Shown one piece after another: positions 16,580-23,965 of a stretch of DNA of 41,213 nucleotides (position 1 is the first letter of the stretch; the number at the start of each line of letters is the position of its first letter). The DNA comes from Labilibaculum sp. DW002 (GTDB taxonomy: Bacteria; Bacteroidota; Bacteroidia; Bacteroidales; Marinifilaceae), in contig NZ_JAKJSC010000012.1 of assembly GCF_029029525.1 (NCBI RefSeq), positions 1 through 41,213 of the forward strand, given 5' to 3'. The notes below the pieces were generated by a model. The model ran no database searches, was not told the origin of the DNA, and saw nothing but the letters and a program-made list of their open reading frames with translations. The position numbers and the translations under genes are program-made.

Positions 16580-17551
16580 TTAAAATTCATTTTCAATTAC
16601 AAGGCTTAAAATATCTTTCAATTCTTTGTTCATTGCAGCAACTTGTTTTGGTATAAAACTGTTAGCTGTCATTCCGGGAATTGTGTTTGCTTCCAGTATG
16701 AAAATTTCATCTTGTCGAATCATGTAATCCACACGAACAATTCCCTTGCATTTTAATGCATCATAGACATCAGAAGATAGGTTTTGAATTCGAAGTGTTA
16801 GTTCATCAGATATTCTAGCAGGAGTAATTTCTTCTGCCATATTTGGATCGTACTTGGCTTCGTAATCAAAGAATTCCTTTTTTGGTAAAACCTCTGTTAC
16901 GGGAAAAATAATGGATTCCTTTTTGGTTTTAACCAATCCACAGGTAAATTCTAAGCCATCTATAAACTCTTCTATTATAACTTCGTTTCCTTCGTTAAAA
17001 GCTTTGTAAATTGCTTCCTCTAAATCTTCAACGCGTTTTACCTTTGAAATTCCAAAGCTCGATCCATCTGCATTTGGTTTCACAAAGCATGGCATTCCAA
17101 GAGAAGATTCAATTTCAGGCGATGAGAATTTCTGTCCTTTTTTCAACAATACCGATTTGGCAATATTGAAATTGTATGACTTGAGAAAAGAATTGCATGC
17201 ATGCTTGTTAAAACTAAGCGAACTGCTTAATACACCGCAAGTAGAATGAGGAATATTAAGTAGTTGAAGATATCCTTGTAGAATGCCATTTTCGCCAGGA
17301 GTTCCATGAATTCCTATGTATGCAAAATCAAACTTGACTTTTTCTCCATTTCTTGTGAAGCTAAAATCATTTTTATCTACAGGATAGTTCTGATCTTCAA
17401 TTTTTACATTCCAGTCCATTCCCTTAAATGTTATTAAGTAGGGAATGTACTTTTTTGGATCTAAACTTGCGAATATATGATTTGCAGTTTGTAGTGAAAT
17501 TTCAAATTCGGCAGAATCACCACCAGCAATTACAGCAATTGTTCTTTTCAT
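16580..17551 (-). CDS. ddl: D-alanine--D-alanine ligase
   Basis: The 323-residue ATP-grasp enzyme joins two D-alanines for the peptidoglycan precursor in the cytoplasm. Visible motifs are the N-terminal IAVIAGGDSAEFEISLQTA, GIHGTPGENGILQGYLQLLNIPHSTCGV, the ATP-binding PCFVKPNADGSSFGISKV, VIIEEFIDGLEFTCGLV, and the C-terminal GIVRVDYMIRQDEIFILEANTIPGMT with the metal-binding Asp, Glu and Asn. The length is normal. It is the last gene of a three-gene minus-strand operon (PASTA protein, RluD family, ddl) with gaps of 13 and 16 bases. Tandem terminators follow. Confidence 0.97.
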   Translation of the reverse strand: MKRTIAVIAGGDSAEFEISLQTANHIFASLDPKKYIPYLITFKGMDWNVKIEDQNYPVDKNDFSFTRNGEKVKFDFAYIGIHGTPGENGILQGYLQLLNIPHSTCGVLSSSLSFNKHACNSFLKSYNFNIAKSVLLKKGQKFSSPEIESSLGMPCFVKPNADGSSFGISKVKRVEDLEEAIYKAFNEGNEVIIEEFIDGLEFTCGLVKTKKESIIFPVTEVLPKKEFFDYEAKYDPNMAEEITPARISDELTLRIQNLSSDVYDALKCKGIVRVDYMIRQDEIFILEANTIPGMTANSFIPKQVAAMNKELKDILSLVIENEF

Positions 17552-17567
17552 TGTGCATTATATATTT

Positions 17568-18650
17568 TTAATCTTCATCTTCGTCTTCTACTTCAATGGG
17601 TCTGTTAGCTGTATAATCTCTCCATTTTTTGATTAATGTTGCCATGTCATCAGGTATTTCCGAATTAAATGAAATGTATTCGTTAGTGCTTGGATGGATG
17701 AATCCTAATGTTTTAGCATGAAGAGCTTGGCGTGGACATATCTTAAAACAATTTTGAACAAACTGTTTGTATTTTGTGAATGTTGTGCCTTTTAAAATTT
17801 GATTTCCACCGTAATCAGCATCATTAAAAAGAGGATGACCTATATGTTTGAAATGGGCACGAATTTGGTGTGTACGACCTGTTTCAAGCACGCATTCTAC
17901 TAAATTAACATATCCCAGTCTTTCTAGTACGCGATAGTGTGTTACGGCATGTTTACCATATTCTCCGTCAGGGAAAACATCCATAACTTTTCGATTCTTC
18001 AAGTTACGACCAACATGTCCGGTAATTGTTCCTTCATCTTCTTCTAAATTACCCCAAACTAGTGCGCGATATTTTCTATCACTGGTTTTATTGAAAAATT
18101 GTAGAGCTAATTTGGTTTTTGCGATTTCATTTTTTGCAATAACCAAAATTCCGGAAGTGTCCTTATCGATACGATGGACAAGGCCTGGACGTGGATCTTT
18201 AGAATTAAAAAGAGGTAAATTCTTTAGATGAAAAGCAAGAGCATTTACTAAAGTTCCTGAATAATGTCCATATGATGGGTGGACAACCATTCCTGGGTTT
18301 TTATTTACAATTATGAAATCATCATCTTCATAAACAATATTTAATGGGATGTCTTCAGCAATAATTTCGATTTCCCGAGGAGGATAACTCAGTACAATTG
18401 TTACAACATCGCCTGGTTTAACCTTATAATTTCTTTTAACAACAACATCGTTAACACGAATGTTACCATTATCTGCAGAATCCTGAATTTTGTTTCTTGA
18501 TGAGTTTAGCATGCGATCGACTAAGTATTTATCTATTCGTAAAGGTGTTTGACCAGGATCAACATCGAAGCGAAAATGTTCGAATTGTTCTTTAGTTGCA
18601 TCAAAATCCTCTTCCGAATTGAAATTATCTATTGGTTCTTTATCAGTCAT
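17568..18650 (-). CDS. RluA/RluD-family 23S rRNA or tRNA pseudouridine synthase
   Basis: The 360-residue enzyme isomerises uridine to pseudouridine in structured RNA. An S4 RNA-binding domain (about 35-95, RIDKYLVDRMLNSSRNKIQ) precedes the catalytic domain. The motif HRIDKDTSGILV holds catalytic Asp162, with RTHQIRAHFKHIGHPLFNDADYG further on. The acidic first 30 residues and last ten residues (EVEDEDED) are extensions seen in this phylum. RluD (positions 1911/1915/1917 of 23S) is the most likely assignment by length and S4 domain, but RluC-type specificity is not excluded. It lies between the PASTA gene and ddl, tightly spaced and surely co-transcribed. Confidence 0.93.
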   Translation of the reverse strand: MTDKEPIDNFNSEEDFDATKEQFEHFRFDVDPGQTPLRIDKYLVDRMLNSSRNKIQDSADNGNIRVNDVVVKRNYKVKPGDVVTIVLSYPPREIEIIAEDIPLNIVYEDDDFIIVNKNPGMVVHPSYGHYSGTLVNALAFHLKNLPLFNSKDPRPGLVHRIDKDTSGILVIAKNEIAKTKLALQFFNKTSDRKYRALVWGNLEEDEGTITGHVGRNLKNRKVMDVFPDGEYGKHAVTHYRVLERLGYVNLVECVLETGRTHQIRAHFKHIGHPLFNDADYGGNQILKGTTFTKYKQFVQNCFKICPRQALHAKTLGFIHPSTNEYISFNSEIPDDMATLIKKWRDYTANRPIEVEDEDED

Positions 18651-18663
18651 TTTCTAAAATTGT

Positions 18664-19491
18664 TTAGTAAAGCAAATTGCTTAAACGTCTTTGCATTATC
18701 GAATCGGCTTGGTGAAGCTTTACAGAATCACGGGTTAGCCAGATGTTGATGTTTGAGCCAACTTTAATTCTTCGATTCTCGTTAAAAGCTGGAGTTTGCT
18801 TCCAGACTTTTGCTTGAATAGAATCAAGATGATTGGTTATTGTTTGATCGAATGTAATCTTTCCTAAGTTCATATTGGAAAGAATAATTTTTTCTTTTGC
18901 CTGTGCAGTAGATTTGCCTAGTAAGTTGGGTGCAATAATTCCTCGGTTTGCTCCTTTTCCTAATACTAAATCTACTGTTGCTCCTTTGTCAATCATACTT
19001 CCAGCATGAATTGTATCTCCCATGTATTTTGGAAATAAAACCAAATTAAAAAATTGATTTTCAGCATACTCTAATTTGCCAATCTTAAAACCATTGGTAA
19101 TTAATAGTTCGTAAGCTTGTCTAAAAGAATTGTCAACCAAATTCGGAAAACGAACCTGCTCAGGTTTCATTGAGTTGATCGTTAAGAAAATATTTCTTTT
19201 TCTTTTTACGATTGCCCCAGCAAAAGGTCTCTGATCTAAAACTGTACCAGGTGCAAAATCTGAATTGTAGATTGAATCATAAATCGTATAACGAAGATGA
19301 TCAGTATTAATTTTTACGTCCGCTTCCTCAAGACTCATGCCGTAGAGATCCGGTACTTTTAACTCTTCTCCATGATGAGTATACCAGCCAAGGCTTAATA
19401 AAGTAATCCATACCAAGGCTATGGTTGTAACGAGTGCAATTCCTACTTGTATTAGAAATAGTTTGCTTCTGAAGAAATTTGCTGATTTCAT
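18664..19491 (-). CDS. membrane-anchored protein with three PASTA domains
   Basis: The 275-residue protein has one N-terminal transmembrane segment (about 12-33, LFLIQVGIALVTTIALVWITLLSL) and three PASTA-type repeats outside. These begin at about residue 40 (VPDLYGMSLEEADVKI), 113 (FPNLVDNSFRQAYELLITNGF) and 188 (APNLLGKSTAQAKEKI). PASTA domains bind peptidoglycan or beta-lactams in Ser/Thr kinases and PBPs, but here no kinase or transpeptidase domain is attached. Co-transcription with ddl fits a cell-wall role. It is the first gene of the operon, with a promoter-like sequence about 75 bases upstream. The ligand is unknown. Confidence 0.88.
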   Translation of the reverse strand: MKSANFFRSKLFLIQVGIALVTTIALVWITLLSLGWYTHHGEELKVPDLYGMSLEEADVKINTDHLRYTIYDSIYNSDFAPGTVLDQRPFAGAIVKRKRNIFLTINSMKPEQVRFPNLVDNSFRQAYELLITNGFKIGKLEYAENQFFNLVLFPKYMGDTIHAGSMIDKGATVDLVLGKGANRGIIAPNLLGKSTAQAKEKIILSNMNLGKITFDQTITNHLDSIQAKVWKQTPAFNENRRIKVGSNINIWLTRDSVKLHQADSIMQRRLSNLLY

Positions 19492-19565
19492 CTTCTAAGT
19501 GGGCTTTTGTTTTTTTTATAGGTAACTATCTGCAAAAGTTATTACTGCTTTGCTTTTGCATTATA

Positions 19566-19595
19566 CAAAAATAGCAGAGATTTTTAGATTACAGA
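19566..19595 (-). promoter_or_regulatory. promoter of the PASTA-RluD-ddl operon
   Basis: On the minus strand a TCTG (19592-19595) is followed after 18 bases by TATTTTTG (19566-19573), a perfect -7 match with three of four bases in the -33. The leader would be about 70 nt. Confidence 0.6.
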
Positions 19596-19643
19596 AAAAA
19601 AATAGCTAAAGCATTACTAAATTCTTGATTTGAGTAATGTCCA

Positions 19644-19668
19644 TAAAAAAAGAGCTCCTTAGGAACTC
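19644..19668 (-). terminator. second terminator-like hairpin downstream of rpmH
   Basis: On the minus strand GAGTTCC and GGAGCTC form a 7-bp stem with one G-U pair and loop TAA, then seven T (plus-strand A run 19645-19651). Confidence 0.6.
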
Positions 19669-19707
19669 CATCTTATCAATATAGAATATTGCTAATTCTA
19701 TAAACAC

Positions 19708-19741
19708 AAAAAAGTAAAGAACTTCGTGTTCTTTACTTTTT
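19708..19741 (-). terminator. intrinsic terminator after rpmH
   Basis: AAAAAGTAAAGAAC (19709-19722) and GTTCTTTACTTTTT (19728-19741) form a perfect 14-bp stem around TTCGT. The minus strand continues with T (plus A run 19708-19713). It starts 28 bases after the rpmH stop. Confidence 0.92.
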
Positions 19742-19769
19742 ATATCTTAGATAAAGCTTATTTTAAAAA

Positions 19770-19928
19770 TTAAGCTTTGTGTCTGCGCTCGCTAGAAACA
19801 GATAATTTTTTTCTGCCTTTTGCTCTTCTACGAGATAATACTGCTCTTCCGTTAGCAGAAGCCATTTTGTCTCTGAAACCGTGCTTGTTTCTTCTTTTTC
19901 TATTTGATGGTTGAAATGTTCTTTTCAT
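19770..19928 (-). CDS. rpmH: 50S ribosomal protein L34 (bL34)
   Basis: Translating the minus strand from ATG at 19928 gives 52 residues starting [19 protein letters not shown], then [25 protein letters not shown]. This is an unmistakable bL34 with the short C-terminal extension common in Bacteroidota. It is rich in Arg and Lys, as the family is. The gene has a textbook promoter about 50 bases upstream and a strong terminator. In many bacteria rpmH is next to rnpA and dnaA; here its neighbours are rsmG and the PASTA operon, so it is a single-gene unit. Confidence 0.97.
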   Translation of the reverse strand: MKRTFQPSNRKRRNKHGFRDKMASANGRAVLSRRRAKGRKKLSVSSERRHKA

Positions 19929-19979
19929 CGCGAAATATTTTTATCGAATAAAGTGATTATATGCGTTGATTTTGGACTG

Positions 19980-20009
19980 CAAAAATAAGTATTTTTTTTA
20001 TCTGGCAAA
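19980..20009 (-). promoter_or_regulatory. promoter of rpmH
   Basis: The minus strand reads TTTG (20006-20009), 18 bases, then TATTTTTG (19980-19987). Both elements match the Bacteroidota consensus perfectly. The leader is about 45 nt. Confidence 0.82.
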
Positions 20010-20031
20010 AAGATCGGCCACTTTATTTTCA

Positions 20032-20652
20032 CTAAAGATCAAGGTGTACCACTTTTTTTGTCTCAAAAAACTCCTCTGTGAAATAATCTGAACACTCGTA
20101 AAGGCTGATTCTGCTTCCGTATCCAGAGATTTCATCTTGAAAATCACCACCCTTTAAATAAAGGATTCCATTGGGTAAACTATTTTGATCTTTGGCCTTA
20201 CTATTTTTGCGAACCATATTCACAAATTTTGGAAATGCAGTAACAGCGCGGCTAACAATAAAGTCAAATTTATCTTTAACTTGCTGAACTCTAATTTGTT
20301 CAGCTTTTACATTGCTCAGTTTTAACGCTGCGGCCACTTCATTTACTACTTTTATCTTTTTTCCGATCGAATCGATCAAATAAAAATTAGTTTCAGGATA
20401 AAGAATTGCAAGAGGAATTCCAGGAAATCCACCTCCAGTTCCAACATCCATTATTTTTGTGCCAGGAGTAAAATTGATCACTTTAGCAATTGCTAAAGAG
20501 TGAAGTACATGATGTTCGTACAAAGATTCCATATCTTTTCGAGAAATCACATTAATTTGATCATTCCAAAAAGTGTATAGATCTTTTAGTTTAGAGAATT
20601 TTTCTCTTTGTTCTTCCGATAAATCGGGAAAGTATTTTTCAAGGATTTCCAT
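20032..20652 (-). CDS. rsmG: 16S rRNA (guanine-N7) methyltransferase RsmG (GidB)
   Basis: The 206-residue enzyme methylates N7 of G527 in 16S rRNA using S-adenosylmethionine. It has the family start (YFPDLSEEQREKFSKLKDLYTFWNDQINVISRKD), the SAM-binding motif IMDVGTGGGFPGIPLAILYP, the acidic SAM residue region YLIDSIGKKIKV, and the FDFIVSRAVTAFPKFV motif. The length is normal. It stands upstream of the rpmH promoter on the same strand with no clear terminator between, so some read-through to rpmH is possible. Confidence 0.96.
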   Translation of the reverse strand: MEILEKYFPDLSEEQREKFSKLKDLYTFWNDQINVISRKDMESLYEHHVLHSLAIAKVINFTPGTKIMDVGTGGGFPGIPLAILYPETNFYLIDSIGKKIKVVNEVAAALKLSNVKAEQIRVQQVKDKFDFIVSRAVTAFPKFVNMVRKNSKAKDQNSLPNGILYLKGGDFQDEISGYGSRISLYECSDYFTEEFFETKKVVHLDL

Positions 20653-20675
20653 GCCAAATGTAAATTTTAACCCGG

Positions 20676-20683
20676 CAAAGATA
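20676..20683 (-). promoter_or_regulatory. -7 element for rsmG
   Basis: The minus strand reads TATCTTTG, a perfect match, giving a leader of about 18 nt. The -33 position has no good TTTG. Confidence 0.42.
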
Positions 20684-20732
20684 AGCTAAATTTTGCAGAT
20701 GACTGACGATAAAGATCAATTGGACAAAGTTC

Positions 20733-21347
20733 TTAGTCCTTTTTCTTATCGATTTTCACTTCCGAATCTTTAAGATTGTTGAAAAGTAATTCTCGGGCTC
20801 TAAATAATTGAGCTTTCACGGTTCCAATTGGAAGGTTTAATTCTTTGGCAATTTCATCATAAGAAAACTCTTCAAAATAACGTAGTTCTATTAATCGGCG
20901 GTAACGCTCTTTTAAGCGGCCTACTTCATTACGCATTATTTTGGCTTTTTGGCCTTTGATAAACTCTTGCTCTGGATTAAGTGTATTTGATTCTAGGGTA
21001 ATCGCTCTTTCGTTTTCAGCGTTATCTTTTCCATCAATAGAAATTGTATTTCCCCTTTTCTTTCTAAGAAAGTCAATGCAATTGTTAGAGGCAATCTTAA
21101 AAAGCCAAGTGCTAAAAGCATATTTAGGTGAATATTGTTTGATATTTCTGAATGCTTTCCCAAATGCTTCAAAAGTTAAATCCTCTGCATCATTTTTGTT
21201 GTTCACCATCTTTAATAGCATAAAGAAGATGGCGTCTTTGTATCTTTTAAAAAGCTCTTCATATGCTTTTTGTGTACCACTAATGGCAGATAAAACAAGC
21301 CTGTAATCGTGTTGAGCTTTCTCTGAGAGATTAGGATTTATTTCCAT
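20733..21347 (-). CDS. RNA polymerase sigma factor, ECF subfamily
   Basis: The 204-residue protein has sigma region 2 (about 25-95: YEELFKRYKDAIFFMLLKMVNNKNDAEDLTFEAFGKAF, then AFSTWLFKIASNNCIDFLRKKRG). Region 4 lies at about 145-195 (RLKERYRRLIELRYFEEFSYDEIAKELNLPIGTVKAQLFRARELL). Region 3 is absent, as in ECF sigmas. It would direct RNA polymerase to a specific promoter class. Its first 10 bases overlap the upstream glycosyltransferase gene, so the two are co-transcribed and perhaps translationally coupled. No anti-sigma gene is next to it. Which genes it controls is unknown. An ECF-like promoter motif precedes three surface-protein genes in this window, but no direct link can be shown. Confidence 0.93.
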   Translation of the reverse strand: MEINPNLSEKAQHDYRLVLSAISGTQKAYEELFKRYKDAIFFMLLKMVNNKNDAEDLTFEAFGKAFRNIKQYSPKYAFSTWLFKIASNNCIDFLRKKRGNTISIDGKDNAENERAITLESNTLNPEQEFIKGQKAKIMRNEVGRLKERYRRLIELRYFEEFSYDEIAKELNLPIGTVKAQLFRARELLFNNLKDSEVKIDKKKD

Positions 21348-22471
21348 TGGTTGCGTTTACTGAAAATGAAATTTGTACACAAAAAATATAATCTTGAAAA
21401 TAGTACAAAAATGTCATATATACACGAAGATAAAAATAAATTTTCTTCCTTCAAATGGCTTGTGCATATTTTAGTGAAGCTTATTATAGATATTGTTCGT
21501 AGAAAAAAAGCAAATGCCAGAAATATGTATAAGTCTGTGAAGAATAGGGCGTAAATGAAAAAGGAATAAAAAATGACTTTACTTAATGTTTCTGTATCAA
21601 TAATTAGCTTGGTTTTTCTTGAGAAGTATTTTCTGCACTTGTAATATTGTTGATTAATTTCTGTCCATTGTTCTAATTTGTTTTCAGAACATAGGTTTAC
21701 TTTAGCATTAGGATGATTACAGACAGAGTTTCCAGATAACTTCCCCAATTGTTGAACCATTAAATGATCATAGCCAGCTTCAAAATGAGCTTGTTTTGCA
21801 AATCCTTTGTTTCTGAAAAAATCAGCTTTTTTATAGCCTAGGTTGTTTCCATTTCCAGAATGTGGATTACCCGATAAAGCAAAGCTGGAACTTTTAATGC
21901 TCTTTAATAGTAAATCGAATTTTAAGAAGTTGTGAAGAAAACCTTTTTTGTTTTCGAAATTTGCATAACCCATTATAACACCTTTATCCCACGATCTCAT
22001 AAGTGTCTTTAACCAATTGTTGCCAGATGGTTTGTTGCGTATGCTACTAAAAATAAGATGTTCGTTTTTTGCTGCTTTTATTCCAATGGTAATGGCTAAT
22101 TTCTTATTGTGATGAAATTTCTCATCAACGGGAATTTTTGTTGTTCTTAAATGAGGGTATTTTAATTGGTATTGTGCCAGTATTGTTTCTGTATCATCAA
22201 AACTACCATCATTTACCACAATTACTTCATAATTTTTATAATCCTGTTCTAAGAATAAAGGTAAATTTTCTTCCAAATAGGAACTTTCATTTTTAGAGCA
22301 AATAACAATTGATAAAGGCTCGGTGTTTTGAATTGGTTTTTTATTTTTTTCCTTTCGTAAGGATCGAATATAGAAGATGTGGTAAAAAATCTCCATGCCT
22401 AAAGAAGTGAACAAAATTGAAAGAATTGCCCATTGTAAAGGGGAAGTAGGTAGTGTTAGTAATGTTTCCAA
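21338..22471 (-). CDS. membrane-bound family 2 glycosyltransferase
   Basis: The 377-residue protein has a hydrophobic N-terminal segment (about 13-31). A GT-A domain opens with LSIVICSKNESSYLEENLPLFLEQDYKNYEVIVVNDGSFDDT, containing the nucleotide-sugar-binding NDGS. Two or three hydrophobic segments lie near the C terminus (about 300-370). Such enzymes transfer a sugar to a lipid or glycan acceptor at the inner membrane; donor and acceptor are not predictable here. The residues around AGYDHLMVQQLG occupy the place of the acceptor/catalytic motif. The gene has its own promoter and overlaps the following ECF sigma gene by 10 bases, an unusual pairing. Confidence 0.88.
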   Translation of the reverse strand: METLLTLPTSPLQWAILSILFTSLGMEIFYHIFYIRSLRKEKNKKPIQNTEPLSIVICSKNESSYLEENLPLFLEQDYKNYEVIVVNDGSFDDTETILAQYQLKYPHLRTTKIPVDEKFHHNKKLAITIGIKAAKNEHLIFSSIRNKPSGNNWLKTLMRSWDKGVIMGYANFENKKGFLHNFLKFDLLLKSIKSSSFALSGNPHSGNGNNLGYKKADFFRNKGFAKQAHFEAGYDHLMVQQLGKLSGNSVCNHPNAKVNLCSENKLEQWTEINQQYYKCRKYFSRKTKLIIDTETLSKVIFYSFFIYALFFTDLYIFLAFAFFLRTISIISFTKICTSHLKEENLFLSSCIYDIFVLFSRLYFLCTNFIFSKRNQWK

Positions 22472-22493
22472 ATTTAATCTTGTTTATGTTTTT

Positions 22494-22525
22494 CAAAAAT
22501 AGGAGAAACTTACTGATATAACAAT
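22494..22525 (-). promoter_or_regulatory. promoter of the glycosyltransferase-sigma operon
   Basis: On the minus strand ATTG (22522-22525) is followed by TATTTTTG (22494-22501), with 20 bases between TTG and the perfect -7 element. The leader is about 20 nt. Confidence 0.62.
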
Positions 22526-22645
22526 TTTGAAGCTTGGATTAATTGTTGTTTGAGTTTGGCAATGGTAAAGGTGAAGTTTAGTTTTTCTGATTATCAATTA
22601 TTTGCTTTGAAAACATTGAAATGACTTATGAGTAAGATTAATTAG

Positions 22646-22653
22646 TATCTTTG
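22646..22653 (+). promoter_or_regulatory. -7 element for tgt
   Basis: TATCTTTG matches TAnnTTTG perfectly and lies 63 bases before the ATG. No clear -33 partner is present. Confidence 0.45.
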
Positions 22654-22715
22654 CTGCCTGATTTTTTACAGATTGATCGAATGGGAAAGTCTGTAAGTAA
22701 ACAAAAATAGTTGAT

Positions 22716-23846
22716 ATGGATTTTAAATTACACAATACTGATGATAGATCAGGCGCCAGAACTGGTGAAATTACTACTGATCACGGGAAGATTAAAACAC
22801 CAATTTTCATGCCTGTTGGGACTCTTGGCTCTGTTAAAGGAGTGCATCAACACGAATTGAAAGAGGATATTAATGCAGAAATAATTTTAGGTAACACCTA
22901 TCATTTATACCTACGTCCAGGTTTGGATGTACTTGAGCAAGCAGGAGGTTTGCATAAATTTAATGGCTGGGATCGTCCGATTTTGACAGATAGTGGTGGA
23001 TTTCAGGTTTTTTCTTTAGCTGAGAATCGTAAGCTAACTGAGGAAGGTGCCATATTTAGATCACATATTGATGGGTCAAAGCATATGTTTACCCCGGAAA
23101 ATGTGATGGATACTCAACGCACTATTGGTGCTGATATTATTATGGCATTTGATGAATGTCCTCCGGGAACTTCAAGTTACGAATATGCAGAAAAATCTTT
23201 AGGATTAACTCAACGTTGGTTAGAGCGATGTGTCGATCGTTTTGATAGTACGAAAGGGAAATATGGTTATTCACAAACACTTTTCCCAATTGTTCAAGGC
23301 TGTGTATATAAGGATTTACGCATCAAGGCAGCTGAACATGCAGCTTCATTGAACCGTGAGGGATATGCTATTGGAGGCTTAGCTGTTGGTGAACCAACTC
23401 AAGATATGTATGACATGATTGAGGTTGTAAATCAGGTGCTGCCAGAAGAAAAACCACGTTACTTGATGGGTGTTGGAACTCCTATTAATATATTGGAAGC
23501 TATTTCTCGTGGTGTTGATATGTTCGATTGTGTTATGCCAACTCGTAACGGACGAAATGGTATGATTTTTACCAGTGAGGGAACTCTAAATATGAGAAAC
23601 CAGAAATGGGCTAATGATTTTACTCCACTTGATCCAAACGGAACATCATATGTGGATAGTTTTTATTCGAGAGCCTATGTTAGACATCTAATTCGTTCGA
23701 ACGAATTGTTGGGTGGTCAAATATGTAGTATTCACAATCTTGCGTTTTACTTGTGGTTGGTGCGTGAAGCTAGAGAAAAAATTAATGAAGGAACTTTCTA
23801 TGAATGGAAGAAGATTATGGTTGAGAAGTTAGGTAGACGTTTATAG
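22716..23846 (+). CDS. tgt: tRNA-guanine transglycosylase (queuosine pathway)
   Basis: The 376-residue enzyme exchanges guanine-34 in certain tRNAs for the queuosine precursor. Motifs are DSGGFQVFS with catalytic Asp92, GGLAVGEP, the GVGTPINILEAISRGVDMFDCVMPTRNGRNG segment with the nucleophile Asp271, and SIHNLAFYLWLVREAR with His340. The usual zinc site of bacterial Tgt is CxCxxC plus this histidine. Here the matching stretch is DPNGTSYVDSFYSRAY, with Gly309, Ser311 and Asp314 in place of the cysteines. The histidine is kept, so the site seems to have lost its zinc. The rest of the enzyme looks intact. Confidence 0.96.
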   Translation: MDFKLHNTDDRSGARTGEITTDHGKIKTPIFMPVGTLGSVKGVHQHELKEDINAEIILGNTYHLYLRPGLDVLEQAGGLHKFNGWDRPILTDSGGFQVFSLAENRKLTEEGAIFRSHIDGSKHMFTPENVMDTQRTIGADIIMAFDECPPGTSSYEYAEKSLGLTQRWLERCVDRFDSTKGKYGYSQTLFPIVQGCVYKDLRIKAAEHAASLNREGYAIGGLAVGEPTQDMYDMIEVVNQVLPEEKPRYLMGVGTPINILEAISRGVDMFDCVMPTRNGRNGMIFTSEGTLNMRNQKWANDFTPLDPNGTSYVDSFYSRAYVRHLIRSNELLGGQICSIHNLAFYLWLVREAREKINEGTFYEWKKIMVEKLGRRL

Positions 23847-23914
23847 AATAATGTTAAAAAAGCTTACAATAAGCCTACCTACATTGCTAATTGAAGAATA
23901 AGTTATACTTTTAT

Positions 23915-23944
23915 CCCGAAATTTGTAATGCTGCAATTTTCGGG
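23915..23944. repeat. imperfect inverted repeat upstream of the LptF/G gene
   Basis: CCCGAAATT (23915-23923) faces AATTTTCGGG (23935-23944), with one extra T in the right arm and an 11-base loop. It lies between tgt and the next start with no T-run after it on either strand, so it is not a standard terminator. It could weaken read-through or be a protein site. Confidence 0.4.
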
Positions 23945-23965
23945 AAATAAGAATTTAAAATTCAA

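Noticed and set aside
20700-20774. Short plus-strand frame starting ATGACTGACGATAAAG
   Set aside because: Only 24 codons, and it runs into the end of the ECF sigma gene on the other strand. Nothing supports expression.
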